A stretch of 64,000 nucleotides of DNA, taken from positions 806,001-870,000 of the forward strand of contig SNVD02006942.1 in assembly GCA_013180625.2 (NCBI GenBank), written 5' to 3'. Positions 1 through 14,185 of the stretch are shown here, in pieces. This stretch comes from Boswellia sacra. Its lineage: Eukaryota; Streptophyta; Magnoliopsida; Sapindales; Burseraceae. Position 1 is the stretch's first letter; every line of letters starts with the position of its first letter. Position numbers and translations under genes: made by a program. The notes beneath the pieces were generated by a model. That model searched no databases, had not been told where the DNA came from, and saw nothing but the letters and a program-made list of their open reading frames with translations.

Positions 1-1879
1 TAATAAAATAATAAAAAATTTCTAAGAACACTTTGTCAACTTGTAATGACGAATGAAGAATTTGCTTGTCAATTCTTATAGAAATCACTGACCAAATGAT
101 ATGACCTCATCGACATCTTATATCTTAATAACCTTCCAGTGATAAGTTGGTAAAACGCATTTATTTTAGTTTCTCCACGGATCAAAAAACCTTTTTTTTT
201 TTTAAGTTAAAAGCTCTTCTTAGTTTTACTTTTATTTTGTATTATTTGGTTGTCATATAAGAAGACCTTATAAAGGATTGAAAAAATTATTTTATATCTT
301 TTTAAAGAAGCCTAAAACTGAGGCTTTTAGAAAAAGACCTTTTTTTAGCTTTTTAAAATTTTGAAATGTCAAAAATACCCTCATTTAATTTTAAATACTA
401 TATCTTATTATTTTCTTATAATACAAGTCTATTTTAGTAATTTAAGTTTGATAAGTATTTCTATATTTATCTCATCAAATAACTAATAACTTTATAATAA
501 AAACCTTACTTTTAGAAGCTCTATTGCAAAAAAGATCTACTTTAATAAACTCTATTTGAAGAAACCGAAATAAATAGACCTTTAGTTGGTTGGGCAATTT
601 AAAAAAAAAAAAAACCGATTAGATTTCGATACACTACAACAGGGAGGATTATTTACAATTAATTAAAAAAAATTATCCCTCTTTCTTTTCAGGATAAAGA
701 TTTCATTCTCATATCATCTTTTATCTCATGTTTCTTTCTTTGAACCTCGTTTAATTTTAAATTCCCTATGATACTTGAAAAATAATGTATTCATATTATT
801 GTTACACATTCGACATTATTATCCCAAATGATAATGATGTATGCCAAATGATGATACATTAATTGAGGGTTATTGCAGCATTCATTATACCAAACGTTTG
901 TAACCAAAACAGACTTGAAGGACTTGGGCCTTTGTTTGATTTTCCTGAAGATAGACTTCCCATTATGGAACGGTAATATTGTATGTACAAAATTTGTATC
1001 CCAACTTTATATTCTAAGTGAGGTTATTATTTAAATATCAATATACAGTTAATTAATTTAATTAATATACTTATTGAAATGAAAATTAAATCAATATTAT
1101 CCTATACCTATTGAAAATCTAGGTCCAGTTGACGAAAATGTCCTTATCCGTTTGTAAAAAAGTAAACGAAATTAGTAACGAGATGATACAAATACGTAAA
1201 TCTTAAGAACTCAAATGATACAAAAAGAAACTACATTTTTAGATGATATTATACCAAACCTTAGAAATAGTGTATGATATTACTCTCTTTTAAAATATTG
1301 TATATTTCTTAAATGAGAAATTAATTATATTAAACGAAATTTTGGTGTAAAAAAAGGATGAAAAGAAATTAGGATTTCAGGAATGTAATAAAACTTAGGT
1401 TTACATTAAGTAAAATTGTATTATATTAATGGCTGGCGGGAAAATAAAAAACCTACTCGGAGTTACGCCAGCAATCAAATAAAAAGGGTGTCAGTGTAAT
1501 TTTCTATTTTTCATTTGTTAGTATCAAGTTGGATTGGGCAAAAATACAGCCCAACACCGAGGGCTGAGACTGGGACAGACCCAAAGGACTTGGGCTTCTG
1601 TAACACTTGCCCAATTTGTAGTTTAGATCCCCAAGTTTAATATGGTGGCATTAGCATTTCTTAATAATTGATAGTGTTTTTGCTTGGTATCAAATTTCAA
1701 GAATAAAAAGTATTTAATTAGAGTTATATTTAGTATTTTTATGGTTTATATAATAAAATTCTTGCATTTAAATTTTTAGGATAGGTGTGTTGAATTGATC
1801 GGCGTTTAGGGTAATTTTTTTGGTGCAAATAGCTCCATCCTAAACAAAATATTTTGTATGTGTATTATATATATTATAG
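1..1879. other. AT-rich intergenic spacer, no gene seen
   Basis: I see no coding exon in this stretch. It is AT-rich with poly-A and poly-T runs, and the part around 230-600 has the look of decayed small transposon sequence without definable ends. A slightly GC-richer patch around 1420-1640 contains short repeated phrases but no recognisable gene. Confidence 0.5.
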
Positions 1880-2350
1880 CATTAATTTACTTTAATGTAG
1901 AATTATATAGTTAGTATATATCTTTTTTTTTTGTTAATTCATGTTAGAGAAGATAAAGTATGAATTATAATATATTAGAGAACCATGTCCTCAATCTTGT
2001 CTTTTATTAATTCAATTTTTTAGATTTAATTAAGATGAAATCACCATATTCCTTGTCCTACTCCACGCTTTTAAATGCATGTCAATAATAAATGGACGAA
2101 ATTTTTTAACTTAATGAAGTAGTTAGAAAGTGCAAACTTTGTGTACTCAAACTTAGCCAAACATGATTTTATTGTTGCAATAGTTTTTATATTTTAATAA
2201 ACTGTGATCAAATTTTAAAAACTATTATTTCACAAGCTTGTGAAACTTAATAGTATTTCCTGGGATCTAACCCATCTTTTTTATTTTTTTCACATTTGAG
2301 ACTTAGATTATTATTTTTGTTTTGAAAACTGAGATATGGAAGGAAACTTA
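1880..2350 (+). repeat. Diverged direct repeat, copy 1
   Basis: This ~450-base stretch recurs in the same orientation at about 3015-3410. Shared blocks in the same order include agagaaccatg, aagatgaaatc, ctccacgcttttaa, aagtagttagaaa and cttagattattatttttgtt. Between the blocks there are substitutions and indels, so the duplication is old. No coding frame is conserved. It may be two copies of one non-autonomous element or a local duplication. Confidence 0.75.
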
Positions 2351-3014
2351 ATAAAGTCTCCGTAAGATGAGTTAAATGATAACCATGATTGGGCAATGCC
2401 ATAAATGTATTACGCTTCCCTTACACCACTCTGATCATCCGATCAAATTATGAAACGTTGAACAAGATAAGGATTTTCTGTAATCACTCTCTATCTCAAA
2501 TGTACAAATTGCTTCTTTACTGACGAGTTATATTAAGTCATCTGAAGTTATATTAAGTTGTCTGAAGTTAAATAAATTTAGTATTGATAAAATTGTATTA
2601 ATATAAAATTGTGAACTACACTATAAATCTATCACCAATAATCTTCACGAGTACAATCCAATCGCTAACCTGCTTTAACAATAATATTGATTCTACAATC
2701 CAATCACTACAAAACAAACTTTATAAAAAGAAAAAAAATCCATATCAAATCAGCATATATTTCTGTTAATATTAAATCCAAATTCAATATGCAAAATATT
2801 GAAGACAATGGATGAATGCAACAATGAGTTTATGTATATAGTTGTTTGTTTTATAGGTATTTTCTATTGAACACAATATTAAGTTATTAAAATTTTATCG
2901 ATTATTTATATTCATTTGAAGTTCTTTTATATTGATCTAATATAAATTTGATTAGTGTGTAATTTAATTATTTATTTTGATTTGCGTAATTTAGTTGTAA
3001 AAGAAATTAGTCAA

Positions 3015-3410
3015 TGTTAATCTTAATTTACTTTAATATTGAAACAGAATTATATTATATATTCTCTTACTTTTCTGTCACTTAATGTTAGGATAATAAA
3101 ATATAAACTCTAATAATTTCTAGAGAACCATGCCTTTAATTTTCTCTTTTAATAATTCAATCTTATGATTTAAGATGAAATCGCCAATGCTCGTGCTCCA
3201 CGCTTTTAACATGTATATAATAATTGGATGAATATTTTAACTTAAAAAGTAGTTAGAAAATGCCAAACTTTCTGTAATGAAACTCAGCATAACATAGACT
3301 TTTTTTTTTGCAATAACATATATATGAGTGTGAAACTTTATCTTTGATCAACTTTAGGGCTTAGATTATTATTTTTGTTATGAAATTTGAGATATTGAAG
3401 AAAACTGTAT
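3015..3410 (+). repeat. Diverged direct repeat, copy 2
   Basis: This is the second copy of the repeat at 1880-2350, in the same order and orientation, about 0.7 kb downstream. No open frame is shared by the two copies. Confidence 0.75.
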
Positions 3411-6400
3411 AAATCATGACAAAACGAGTTCAAACTCTAGCGAAAGAAGTGATTGAAGTGTTTATGTCATTCAGTTCCAATATTCTACGTATGTTTGGAA
3501 TTGTCTAATTGCATTATTCTAGATTGTTTAGTGGGAAATAACTTCACCTATGTATGTTTTCACTTTAATTAAAAAAAATTGAAATTAATTTTTTTTACCT
3601 AACTTTCACAAACTTCTTCAAATTTCTTTATGAGAAAAAAAAATAAAACCTAAAGCTTGATTGAATTTGCTTATCTGTATAACTGGATTACACATAAATA
3701 ACAGAATTAGTTTATTTATCTCTTGATGGATCTGGGCTCGTAAGTCCTCTCTATCAACTCAGGGCCCTAGACATTAAACAAAACAGATTGCTGTTTCAGT
3801 ATAATGTATTTCCCAATCCACTTTGTGCTGTTTTGCAGTACAGTCACATGCAAACACTGCAATATACTTTCACGTTTGTCCCCTTAGACAAAAGGCAGCT
3901 TGTACAATTCTTTAAACCAATAATTCATCACATGCTTTTGTAACTTTCTAGCGCACATATTTGGTATAGCATGTGCCAGGACAGCTCACTCTTCAAAGCT
4001 GAAGGGTCAGTGCCCCAAAATGCTTTGCCCTTTGCGGTTTTAATGTCAAAAAATGGGGGACCTTATGGGAATGGCCACCTCTTGCCCTTTTTCCAATGCT
4101 TGCATAACTTCTAGGGTATGGGAAAGGCCCACATTATAAAGGTGTATACTTATAAAATTGGCTAACTAATTTTAGTATTTTCATGGATTTAGATAGTGTA
4201 GTTTTTTTAGTGGTTTTGAACCAGAGGCATAAAATCCAGAGAGTGAAGATGGGCCTTCATGTTTCACCTTTTTGCTTGATAAATTCCTATAAATGGTCCC
4301 ATAATTGTCAAAAGACAGCCATGGATTTATGACCCCAAAGCAAACCCCATTTGTATAGTCTTCTGGCATGTGTTGGCACCAGGGTAGTGTGGCTCGATTA
4401 AACGGTGCTGGCACAAGTCGGTCCATGCTATTTAATTTACCTTCTTTTTCTACTTATAAATAAAGAAATTAGGGAAAATAATCAAGTTGAATATAAACCC
4501 ATTGATAGGTTATATTTACGAGTTGACAAGTTAATGAGTTGACGAATATTACTTATCAGGATGAGTTAACGCGCGCAAATACAAATAAAAAATAAGTATG
4601 TTTATTATGAGATGACAAATTGATGAGTGTTACTTGTTAGCTAGTGAATTATTTACATCAACTCATCTAACATCTTACTTGAAAACGTATTTTTGTCTTT
4701 AAAGTTAAAGCTGTTTAACCAATAAAAAATAATATTGAATCTCTTAAAAGATTAAAAGAGTCTTATCAATTCTGTCATTTTTTGTAATTAACCTGTGGAT
4801 ATAATTAAGATATCAATCTTGACAACAAGTGCGTTCATGTTAAACATCCTATTAATACATACAATTTTTTATATAATGTTGGAGTTAGGTAATACGCTTT
4901 AAAGCCAGCATAATCGAAGTCTTTTCACCGCACAATTTGTTTCATCTCTTCAGTGTCAACTACCTTTCTTGCTATATTCACCAAAATTTCCGCCTTCAAG
5001 ACTTATACAAAATGCATCTCTTTCACCGCACATCATCACAGTGGCTTCTGTTTGGACTGTCTTTGTCTGCTCTCTTGAAGATGCATAAATGCTGACCTCC
5101 AATTGACCAACTCACCTCCATTACAGTTGATCCACCAAGTAAATATGCAGAATCTGAAAGAGCATTCTTCTTCCGAGGCCATCACTTAACTGACTTGTAA
5201 CCCACTTACAACCGGGTAAAAATTTATTGCCCTTTACATTCATAATTGAATACCTTTAATTTCCCAAGTAATGATGGAAAAATACAAAAGAAAACAAAAA
5301 TTCAATAGAAACAAAGAGACAGAAAAGTCATCATAGAAAGTGGATCCTACCTTGTTGTTTCCTGAGAAAATTTTCAGCAAACAAATCTTCTCACGAGAAA
5401 CTAACAAAATATTATACAGCGTAAATGTGACAGCATAACAACCATTGCATATATATTATAGAAAATGATCCAGAGCTGTCATTGCTTGTTGCTATATATA
5501 GCCTAGGACTCAGCTTTCATTATAAATTAAATTCAAATCATTGATTCTCTGCTTCCAATAATGCACCATGGCCAGGGCTGCTAATCGACATGGCTAGGGC
5601 ATTTGGGTAATCTAAAATCAACTTTTTTGCAACTGACAAGCTCATGAACATAATTGATTTTGTGTCCTTCAGCGAGGTTGACCCTGGTTTGTTTTAGTGA
5701 ATCAAAGTCCTCCATTCTTTTAATTGGATGACATTGTGTATTTTAAAGAGTCCTTGTTCTTATTTGGTACATCAATTCCTAGCTAGGGTTCATTTTATAT
5801 TATCACCTGTAAAATTGAAATCAACCATTAAATTATATGGTACATACCACTGAGTAATCACATCGCAAAGGAAAATGTTGTTCAGAGAATATAATAACAT
5901 TTACGGGGACCCTTGTGGGAGACATCAGTACTACCCCATTCTTGAACGCAAGGTGGAATATTTTTATGACATATTTGATTCTTTTTCGTGAATAATCTTG
6001 TTCTATCTTTAAGGAAAAAAAGACTTAAAAGCAACTTAAAAAAGGCTGCAAAAAGGGGGAATATGCATAATGAAGCTCAATAATGATAACTCATTGCATA
6101 TCTAAGCTCCAAACAAAGCTCAATAATTGCATCTGTGATTAGACGGGACAGAGACTAGTCCAATAACCACAACTCTATACCATTTGATTGGGTAAAGAAT
6201 GCAACAAATCAACAATGCAACAAATCAACAATGAATCATGGGTTGATCGCTTTTGGGTCAAGATAGTAAGATAGACAGATGGCAGTAGTGGCACCTTTAA
6301 GTAAAATGATTTGGATTTCAAAATCCAAGCTTTCAATATTGAAGTGAATGCTGGTCCTTTCAGGGTGCAAGTTACTGACTCACTGGCCATCATTGAAATT

Positions 6401-9400
6401 GAATGCCCACCGGGCCACCACATACCTTAACTTATGCCTCTGTTTCTTATGCTACAAACTTGATGATAATTTATATTAACCCCTGTGAACCCGTTTGTGT
6501 TTATCATCTAAACACAAAATACCCGGAAGGCATTATACGATATCTAGTGTTAATAAAAATAATTTTTTTTTTTTTAATAAATTTTTGTTAACTCAGATTA
6601 TAAAAAGAGTTATTGTATATAAGTTATAAGTGTGGCGTTGCTTTTTTTTTTTCATTTCCTTTCATTGCTATTTATTTTATAATTATCTAATATAATTTTG
6701 CTGAGTAGTTAATTGGTTCACTTTGAGAAGTGATTGGCTAAAAATCCCATATTGAGGATAAGATTCTGATGGTCAACTGAAACATTATCAGCACTAATGT
6801 TTTCACAAAATCAATAAATAGCAGACAATGAATTTGTTGGAACTGCCCAACTTGAGCAGGTAAATGATGATAGGACTTTCTGAGATTTCATACTAACTAA
6901 TTGCCATGATGTTTTGGGAAAGAAAGGGAATTTCTTTGCTTGATAATTTTGACATAAATATTAAATTTTTAGGTCATTCATCATCTACCCAGCCATCAAT
7001 GTCTCGTATAATTTATGGCAAGACTAGACTAGGATCGGTTTTGAAGAAAATGTTTCTAGTTTGATATCTATCTCATTTCTTTTAAGTTGCCTTTGCTTCA
7101 TGGGCATGCAAAGTTAAATTGATTTTTAACCTTATTCAAAATAAGTGACCAAAACACCAAAATTTATATCGGTATTACCTAATTCATCAAAAGGGTTTTC
7201 TAAGTATCAAATATTTAAAATAAAAAATTAAATTATAATAGCTTAACCCACTAATATATTATATTCCATCATTATATATAGGTAAGAGATGAGCTTATAA
7301 AAATTATTCAATTCTTCGATGTTATCTATTAACCATTGAAAGCAACTTAAAGATTTCTTCGTAAGCAAGCACTCGAAACTTTTGGGTCCCTTGAAAATTA
7401 TTTTTGTGGCAAATGTGTATGCTAAAACCGACCAAGAAATTTAAATTAGCTAATGCTAAACCAATACGTGTGCCACTAATCACAAATTTATGAATCATGA
7501 TTATAACTTGTGACCAAAAGCACACTCGAAGACATTATATGCGGTTCTGCCATGGTCTACTGGCGTACGCAAGCAACTTGATGATGATAACCACTTGTGA
7601 CCAAATCTACTAATAAATCCTTCTTAAAAAATATCAATTTTTAGCTAGAAAATTTTGAGCTCGAATGTGACATTCTGGCTGCTATTTGATTAGGACCCCT
7701 TTTAATTAAAGTTTTCCTAACTTAGGTTCATAATTAACAACTAATCCTGTGTTTTGTATGTAAAAAATTAGTCGTCCCGTCTGAATTTAATCTGTCTAAT
7801 CTTTGTTTGGTCTTATTTGTAATATATATATTGAATTAGGTTATAGAATAAATATATTAATGCGATAAAAAGTAAATTGTATTATTTCGTATATTAGAAC
7901 AACCCAATATAAATCAATAAACATTTTTAACACGGTTTGGGTATCCTATCTTAGCACATTCACACTGTACATGGTTTAGATCTTACAATATTGACATGAG
8001 CAGCTTCCTTTTTGTACTTCTATGATTGAATAATATTAACAAACTAATGTGCAATGTAATAGAAACAGAATTGACACCTTTTACAATGTTTTATTTGCAC
8101 GATATAAATTATAATAGACACCTTGCCGTGTACGAGACTACCATAGCTCCTCACACATTCAAAGGTGGACTCATTCTCTTCCCATTAACATTGAGCGGAG
8201 TTAAGAATTGGAATTTGGTGATTATTGTAAAGCATTTTTTCCATCAAATCAAATCTATTTTTTCGAATAGTCTAAAGAAATGACAATTGGTAACTTGATT
8301 TTGAAATGGTATAAATTAATCGGATGTCATCGTGGGATGTCTTGTACACTGAACATTTTTGTTTCTTTAATCTTCTAGGCTCTTCAAAGTCAACAAATTA
8401 TTCTCTACATGTGGCTTGTATATCAGGTGGGGAGATCGTGGACCGATTCCACTTTGTGACTTCTTAGAATTATAATGGAAATACGTTATATGAAAACAAA
8501 TAATTATTGTTTCTTACCCAGTGGCTTTGCGTAAATTATTTGTTCAATGAGCTATATATATGAAAGCAAGTTGCTACTCACTCGTATTCACAAATAAGCT
8601 TTCAAAGTCAAGACATTGAATAGTCATAGCTTTTTTTTTTTTTTTTTTTCATTTCTCATAGAAGAAACAAATAAAGACATTTTCAAGAAAGATCAAATGA
8701 AAAGTCATTTTAGCGAATGGGAGAATTGAAGAATGAAAGTATGTACATTGACATTTATATTAATATTTGTATTAATGATAGATCAAGATCTAAATCAAAA
8801 TATTTTTCTCTCCACTCATCTTATAGTGAAACCTGAGTGACTAACCAAAAGAAATAACTAAAACACAACCAAGTCGAATCCATAAGAGCAACTTTTTATT
8901 ATGAAACTAAAAATTGCTTGTCGTTTAACCTCCTTTTTTTATTTTATTTTTTGGTTTTCACGTTTCCAAAAGTGTATTAACAATTCTAAACATTATTTTT
9001 AGGACTGTTCGCCTGTAAATTTTTCCAAGAAAAATACTAGTTACAGCTCTAGCTTGTAATAGTATCCATATTTAAGACCTCAATTAAAATCACCAAACTC
9101 TTGCCTCTCAACAGGTATCTAATTACAACAATCTCAACCCTCCATCAAACTTAATCTACGGCTTCCACTCACCCATTCCTCAATTAGTAATTTTTGTAAC
9201 TTACATTAAATTAAACCCCCCAATAGATACTCGTAATCATGATGTCAAGTTGATTAAATCTATGTTTAAGATAAGCTCTTATCGGTTAATACAATACCAT
9301 ACAAAACCACCATCCCGTTTTTACCAAGGAGTAGCTTTACTCAAATCGATGGATAGTACGAACCCTCAAGGGCATTTATGTCATTTAACTCTTCAAAAAG

Positions 9401-9827
9401 GGCCAGCACCCCAACAAGCATAGAAACCAAGACAGAGCTTCATCGTTCGGTTCGGTCCACTCTGTTCTGCCCTCTCTTTCACCATGTGACCTCTCTGATA
9501 TTTCCTGCTTCATCTCTGTCTGTTACTCTGCCACCATCTTGAATTTTTAAATCCTTTTTTGTTTTATTAAATAATTTGTTTTAAATAAAAAAAGATGAGC
9601 AAAACTGATGCAAAGTTTTGAATTTTTATTTATTTATTTTTTGTTTATTTTTGGTGCAAAGATTGAGAATTGAAGTGCCAACAAACCCATAAATTTCTTT
9701 CTTTCCATCGCTGTATCTTCGTCTTTACTTCTCCACACAAACCAGAAACTGAAAGCCCCAGGTAAACAGCGACATGGGAGCTATCATCTTCTGAAAAAGA
9801 TTCAATCTATTTTTAGTTTTAAATGAG
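3411..9827. other. Long gene-poor spacer upstream of the GT47 gene
   Basis: I see no convincing gene here. Two moderately GC-rich patches (about 3720-4430 and 4900-5230) and a TATATATAG motif near 5493 could mark a non-coding transcript or old regulatory DNA. The short open frames (for example 4181-4426 and 6175-6423 on the minus strand) resemble no family I know. A 23-base T run lies near 8628-8650. The last ~400 bases, which include CT-rich tracts around 9465-9530, probably hold the promoter and 5' leader of the downstream gene. Confidence 0.5.
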
Positions 9828-11508
9828 ATGGAAGAGCTCAAAAGACCGATCAAGAGAAGAGGGTTCTATGTCAAAATGAGATTGCTGCACAAAAATGGAA
9901 GGCAACAGGAGAAAAATTTGTTCTTCAAATACTACAAATGGGTTCTCTGGTTCTCTCTAACGCTCTACTTCTTCACCTCCTACTTCATCAGCCACAAGCC
10001 AATCCCTTTATCCAAGACTCGTTTTGCCAACACAGATTCCAACCTTCCCTCTCGCGCTCTCATTGAATCAATCAACAAAACATTTCTACAGCAACGTGCA
10101 AACAGTAACAAGGGTTGAAACTTTTTTGCAAGACACTATTTTACTATTACAAATTCAATCTATTTTTTACCTGTAAATTGATCTTGGGAGTGCTATTTTT
10201 CTTCTCGTTGACAGGGTCGTCGTCATTTCATGATTTGAAGATATTTGTTTACGAGTTGCCTTCGAAATATAACACGGACTGGCTATCGAACGAAAGGTGC
10301 AGCAACCATTTGTTTGCTTCGGAGGTTGCAATCCACAAGGCGTTATTGAACAGTAACGTACGGACATTTGACCCGTATGAAGCGGACTTCTACTTCGTGC
10401 CCGTTTATGTCTCCTGTAACTTCAGCACGGTTAATGGGTTCCCAGCCATTGGCCACGCTCGCTCTCTCATATCCTCTGCTATTCAACTTATTTCATCTCA
10501 GTACCCGTTCTGGAACCGGACGCTTGGCTCAGATCACGTCTTCGTTGCTTCCCATGATTATGGCGCTTGCTTCCACGCCATGGTCAGGCCCCTTTTGAAA
10601 ACATTTTCATTCTTGATTATCAAAACAGTTTGTTTCGTTTTCATTTCACTGATTTTCGCTTTGTTTTGTCTTCTAAAGGAGGAACGAGCCATTGCCGAGG
10701 GGATTCCTGAGTTCTTGAAGAAATCTATTATACTACAAACTTTTGGCATCAACTACAAGCACCCATGTCAAGACGTCGAAAATGTATTAATCCCACCTTA
10801 TATTTCGCCTGAAAGTGTACGGAAGACTCTGCAGAAAGCTCCGGTTACCGGTCGACGTGATATTTGGGTGTTTTTCAGGGGCAAAATGGAAATTAATCCT
10901 AAGAACATCAGTGGGCGTTTTTACAGCAAGTAAATATCGCTCTAATTGTTTCTAAATTGTGTGTTCACTTTCTAATCATAATCAGTTTGGATCGTTTAAG
11001 GTTTGTCAATTACGTTTTTAACCGTGGTTTAATTCTTTTCAGGAAGGTTAGAACGGTCATATGGAGAAAATATCACGGTGACCGGAGGTTTTATCTTCAA
11101 AGACACAGGTTTCCCGGTTACCAGTCAGAGATTGTACGGTCGGTGTTCTGTTTATGTCCTCTTGGGTGGGCCCCGTGGAGTCCAAGGCTCGTTGAATCTG
11201 CTGCATTAGGATGTGTTCCGGTAATCATAGCGGATGGCATCCGGTTGCCCTTCCCTGACGCCGTGAAGTGGCCAGATATATCACTTACGGTGGCTGAAAA
11301 GGACGTGGCGAAGTTGGGAATGATTCTGGAACACGTGGCTGCTACTAATTTGAGTAGCATACAGAGGAACCTCTGGGACCCGGATGTTAGGCGGGCCCTA
11401 CTGTTCAATGATCAGGTCCAAGAAGGGGACGCTACGTGGCAGGTCCTACATGCTTTGTCTCAGAAGCTAGACAGGTCACACAGGAGGTCAAGGCTTTGGA
11501 ACCAATAG
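9828..11508 (+). CDS. F8H: GT47 exostosin-family glucuronoxylan glycosyltransferase (FRA8/F8H type)
   Basis: This is a probable Golgi type II membrane glycosyltransferase of the plant FRA8/IRX7-F8H clade, which acts in building the xylan reducing-end sequence of secondary walls. Four exons join in phase: 9828-10113, 10215-10582, 10679-10929 and 11043-11508, giving 456 residues, close to the family length of about 450-470. A short basic N-terminus is followed by one membrane anchor at about residues 37-54 and a stem. The exostosin domain begins near residue 102 at DLKIFVYELP. Clade-typical strings are DPYEADFYFVPVYVSCNFST, FPAIGHARSL, PPYISPES, DIWVFFRGKMEINPKNISGR, SVFCLCPLGWAPWSPR and LGCVPVIIADGIRLPF. 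All introns are GT-AG and short (about 95-115 bases). The start is the first in-frame ATG before the anchor. FRA8 and F8H are close paralogues, so the symbol is a best guess. Confidence 0.93.
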
Positions 11509-14094
11509 CGAGATGACACGTAATATGCCTCCAGTTGCTCATAATTTTGCCAGCTAAGATGCCGCTTCCCCCACGTGGATGAGCCTGGATGGGCAATAAT
11601 GGAAAACAGCTGGATTTTTAAAATGGGAATTTTTAATACGGCGTGGTCGGGACCACTCTGACCGGAGGGATAGATTTTGGAGATTTAGTAAGTTCCCGTG
11701 TGACATTTTTAAGCCGATGTGGCAACCTCCGATTGGATGATGGTGCGGTCCGTCTTGTACATGCGGGAAGAGAAAATTTTTTTAATTATATTGGAATAAA
11801 AAAATAAAGTAGTAATAATAATACATGTAGTTGGGTCACGCTGTCATGCTGAGCCCCAGAATTAATATACTAGACTGTACATAATATTCTCGAATTCCTT
11901 GTTCTTTTCGTTCACTTGGTAATTGCCTAATTGGCATTGGCTTAAAAGAAAATAAAATAAACGTTTATAAAATTGATGGATATAAAAACTGGGTATCTTT
12001 TACTCTGTTTTATAACTGATTGATGTAGATATACGTAAAAGTTGAAAAAGTACATTCGATTATTTTTATTATTGTTATTATTATTTTTTGTAAAAGTTGA
12101 AATTTTTCGCGAAAATACAAAGAGAAAAGGGCTGCAGACAGCGTTAAAAGACAGGACAGAGTGACCGCTGAGGCGTGTCAGAGGCTTTAAATGTATTGGG
12201 TAGCGTGGAACGGAGAGGGTAGTGAAGGGGTGCCAGCGGTGGTCACGGATACTTTATGTAACAAACAAAACCGAGGCGTATAGTAACAGTATTGTTCTCG
12301 AAATTGGAATTGTTTATTTATGCCACGACAGCAGCTGCAACGGCTCTTTGTTTCCCGGTTTGGGTCTGTTTAATGGGTCAAATGGGGTTTAAGATAATGA
12401 GAATGGCGGTGGGCCGGTGGGCGCTGGCTAGTGGGTTGGTTTGTTTTGGATTTTTCTTGGATGTTCACGCCGGTGGATCTTCAAACTAATTAATCAATTT
12501 AAAAGGGCTAAAATTTAGAATAATGTACACCGTACAATCAATTGATATAATTATTTTTGCCGAACTTGGTTTGATGCAATGATTATAATTTTTTTATTTA
12601 CAATTTGTTTTTATCTTTTCTAATGATATTATATCATATAAATTATATTGAATAACAATTATATAACTATAATTAACTTGTTTTACGATTTAAGCTGTCA
12701 AAATATTAATAGATGAATAATCTCTTTCATTTATTTTAATTTTTACTCATTTGATGATATTTTGTCAACTCATGATATAAAAAATGTTGATTGAAATGTA
12801 GCACTGCTCGTTGAATTGAAATGAAAAAATATTTTATGATTGAATAAAAAATGTAATATTATTCTATAATTTACTAACTAGGATTGTAGTTTATGAAAAT
12901 GATATCTTATGAATTGATATATATCTTTCTTCTCATCTTTGAGTAATCAATTTTGTTAAAAATGACATAATTACTCTTCACTTTAATATTAAATACATGG
13001 TAGTCTTAATGTGTGTAGCACATGTTAAGCGTTAAAAAATTGTGTAAATTTGTTGAAGATTGCGTATATTTCCTCCAAAATTGTAAATTATCTAAAAAAA
13101 ATTCGTAGAAATCATTAAATATACAATTTTTAAGTGAATGGACAATCTTAAGGGCTTAATATATACCCAAAAGGCACTAGTTAAAACTACTCTTAAATAT
13201 ATGTAAATAAATAAAAACAATCATATAAAACACAAAACGATATACTAATACAAAACATTTTGTAAAAATATAAATATATAAAATTAATTCAGATCATGCT
13301 TTAACAATGTTAAACTTAAGTAAATGTAATACCAAATAAAGCATTTTATGTTCTTTTTATGACAAAAATGTTTTAAGAGTGCTAGATGTTGGTAGAGTGG
13401 CAAAAGGATGATACTATGGACTCTGGAGAAAATATCATTACAAATGTTTTTGCCGATACATTTGAAAGCATTTCTTTGGAAAATAACCTTTAAGTTCAAA
13501 AACTTATTCTTTGTATATCAAAATCTTTCTTTATCCATCTTTTGTCAAAATATTGACTATTGTAATTTGTTTGTTTTACTTAAAGAAAATGATGCTTTAC
13601 CAGATCTTTTTACACAAATTAGACAAAATTTATAGCTATTAAGCTATAAAATATAATAATTAAGATGGCTGATGAATTGTTAACATTAAATGCTACTTTA
13701 TAATTTCAACCCTTGGATTTAGTGAGATCAAGAGTTATAAATTTATACCAATAAATCGGGTCAAAAAATATATATTCCGATGCACGGTTCAGTTTCATTG
13801 GATTTTGACATAAACCAAAAACTAAAGAAAAAATTTCAAGTGGGTCAAATACACCATAAACCAATCCATTTATATTATAAACCGAAACCAAACCAAATAA
13901 ATCGTTTGATTTGGTTTGGATTAACTGATTAATATTGAAATAAATAGAAATAGAAAAGTTCATTTCTGTTTACTCGTTAAATAAAATGTTTGAAGCAAAT
14001 TTTCTCCAAATCAATAAATTATGATTTTTTTAAATATATAAAACAAAATAGAAAATAACGTTAACATCGTCAAATATTTGAATTAAAAAGAGTT
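11509..14094. other. 3' flank of the GT47 gene and AT-rich spacer
   Basis: The first ~380 bases are fairly GC-rich and probably include the 3' UTR of the GT47 gene. A second GC-rich patch at 12130-12490 contains an open stretch without a good ATG start or recognisable domain. The rest, to about 14090, is AT-rich with no gene that I can support. Confidence 0.5.
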
Positions 14095-14185
14095 TCCGAC
14101 CTGCCGGATTCGAACCAGCGACCTAAGGATGTGCTGCTGAAATGCCCACTACAGTCCTCCGCTCTACCAACTGAGCTAAGGTCGG
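14095..14185 (-). tRNA. tRNA-Tyr (anticodon GTA) with 18-nt intron
   Basis: Read on the minus strand, the acceptor stem is CCGACCT pairing with AGGTCGG, followed by discriminator A. The D arm is GCTC-AGTTGGTA-GAGC. The anticodon stem GAGGA pairs with TCCTT, the anticodon loop is CTGTAGA with GTA at positions 34-36, and the T arm carries GGTTCGAATCC. The gene is 91 nt long. Removing an 18-nt insert directly after G37 leaves a standard 73-nt tRNA. Plant nuclear tRNA-Tyr genes characteristically carry an intron at this place. T-rich runs 3' of the gene on the minus strand (from about 14088 downward) could terminate Pol III. Confidence 0.95.

Noticed and set aside
4000..4140. Possible miRNA-type hairpin suggested by ggaatggcc / tgggaaaggccc phrases
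   Set aside because: I tried to pair the arms and the complementarity is too short. No known mature miRNA sequence is present.
4181..4426. 81-codon minus-strand frame with MDRLVPAPFNRATLPWCQ
   Set aside because: It looks protein-like in composition, but I recognise no family, no exon partner and no conserved motif, so I did not annotate it.
12292..12489. Open stretch with hydrophobic text downstream of the GT47 gene
   Set aside because: It has no ATG at its start and no known family. It falls in a GC-rich flank where long frames open easily.
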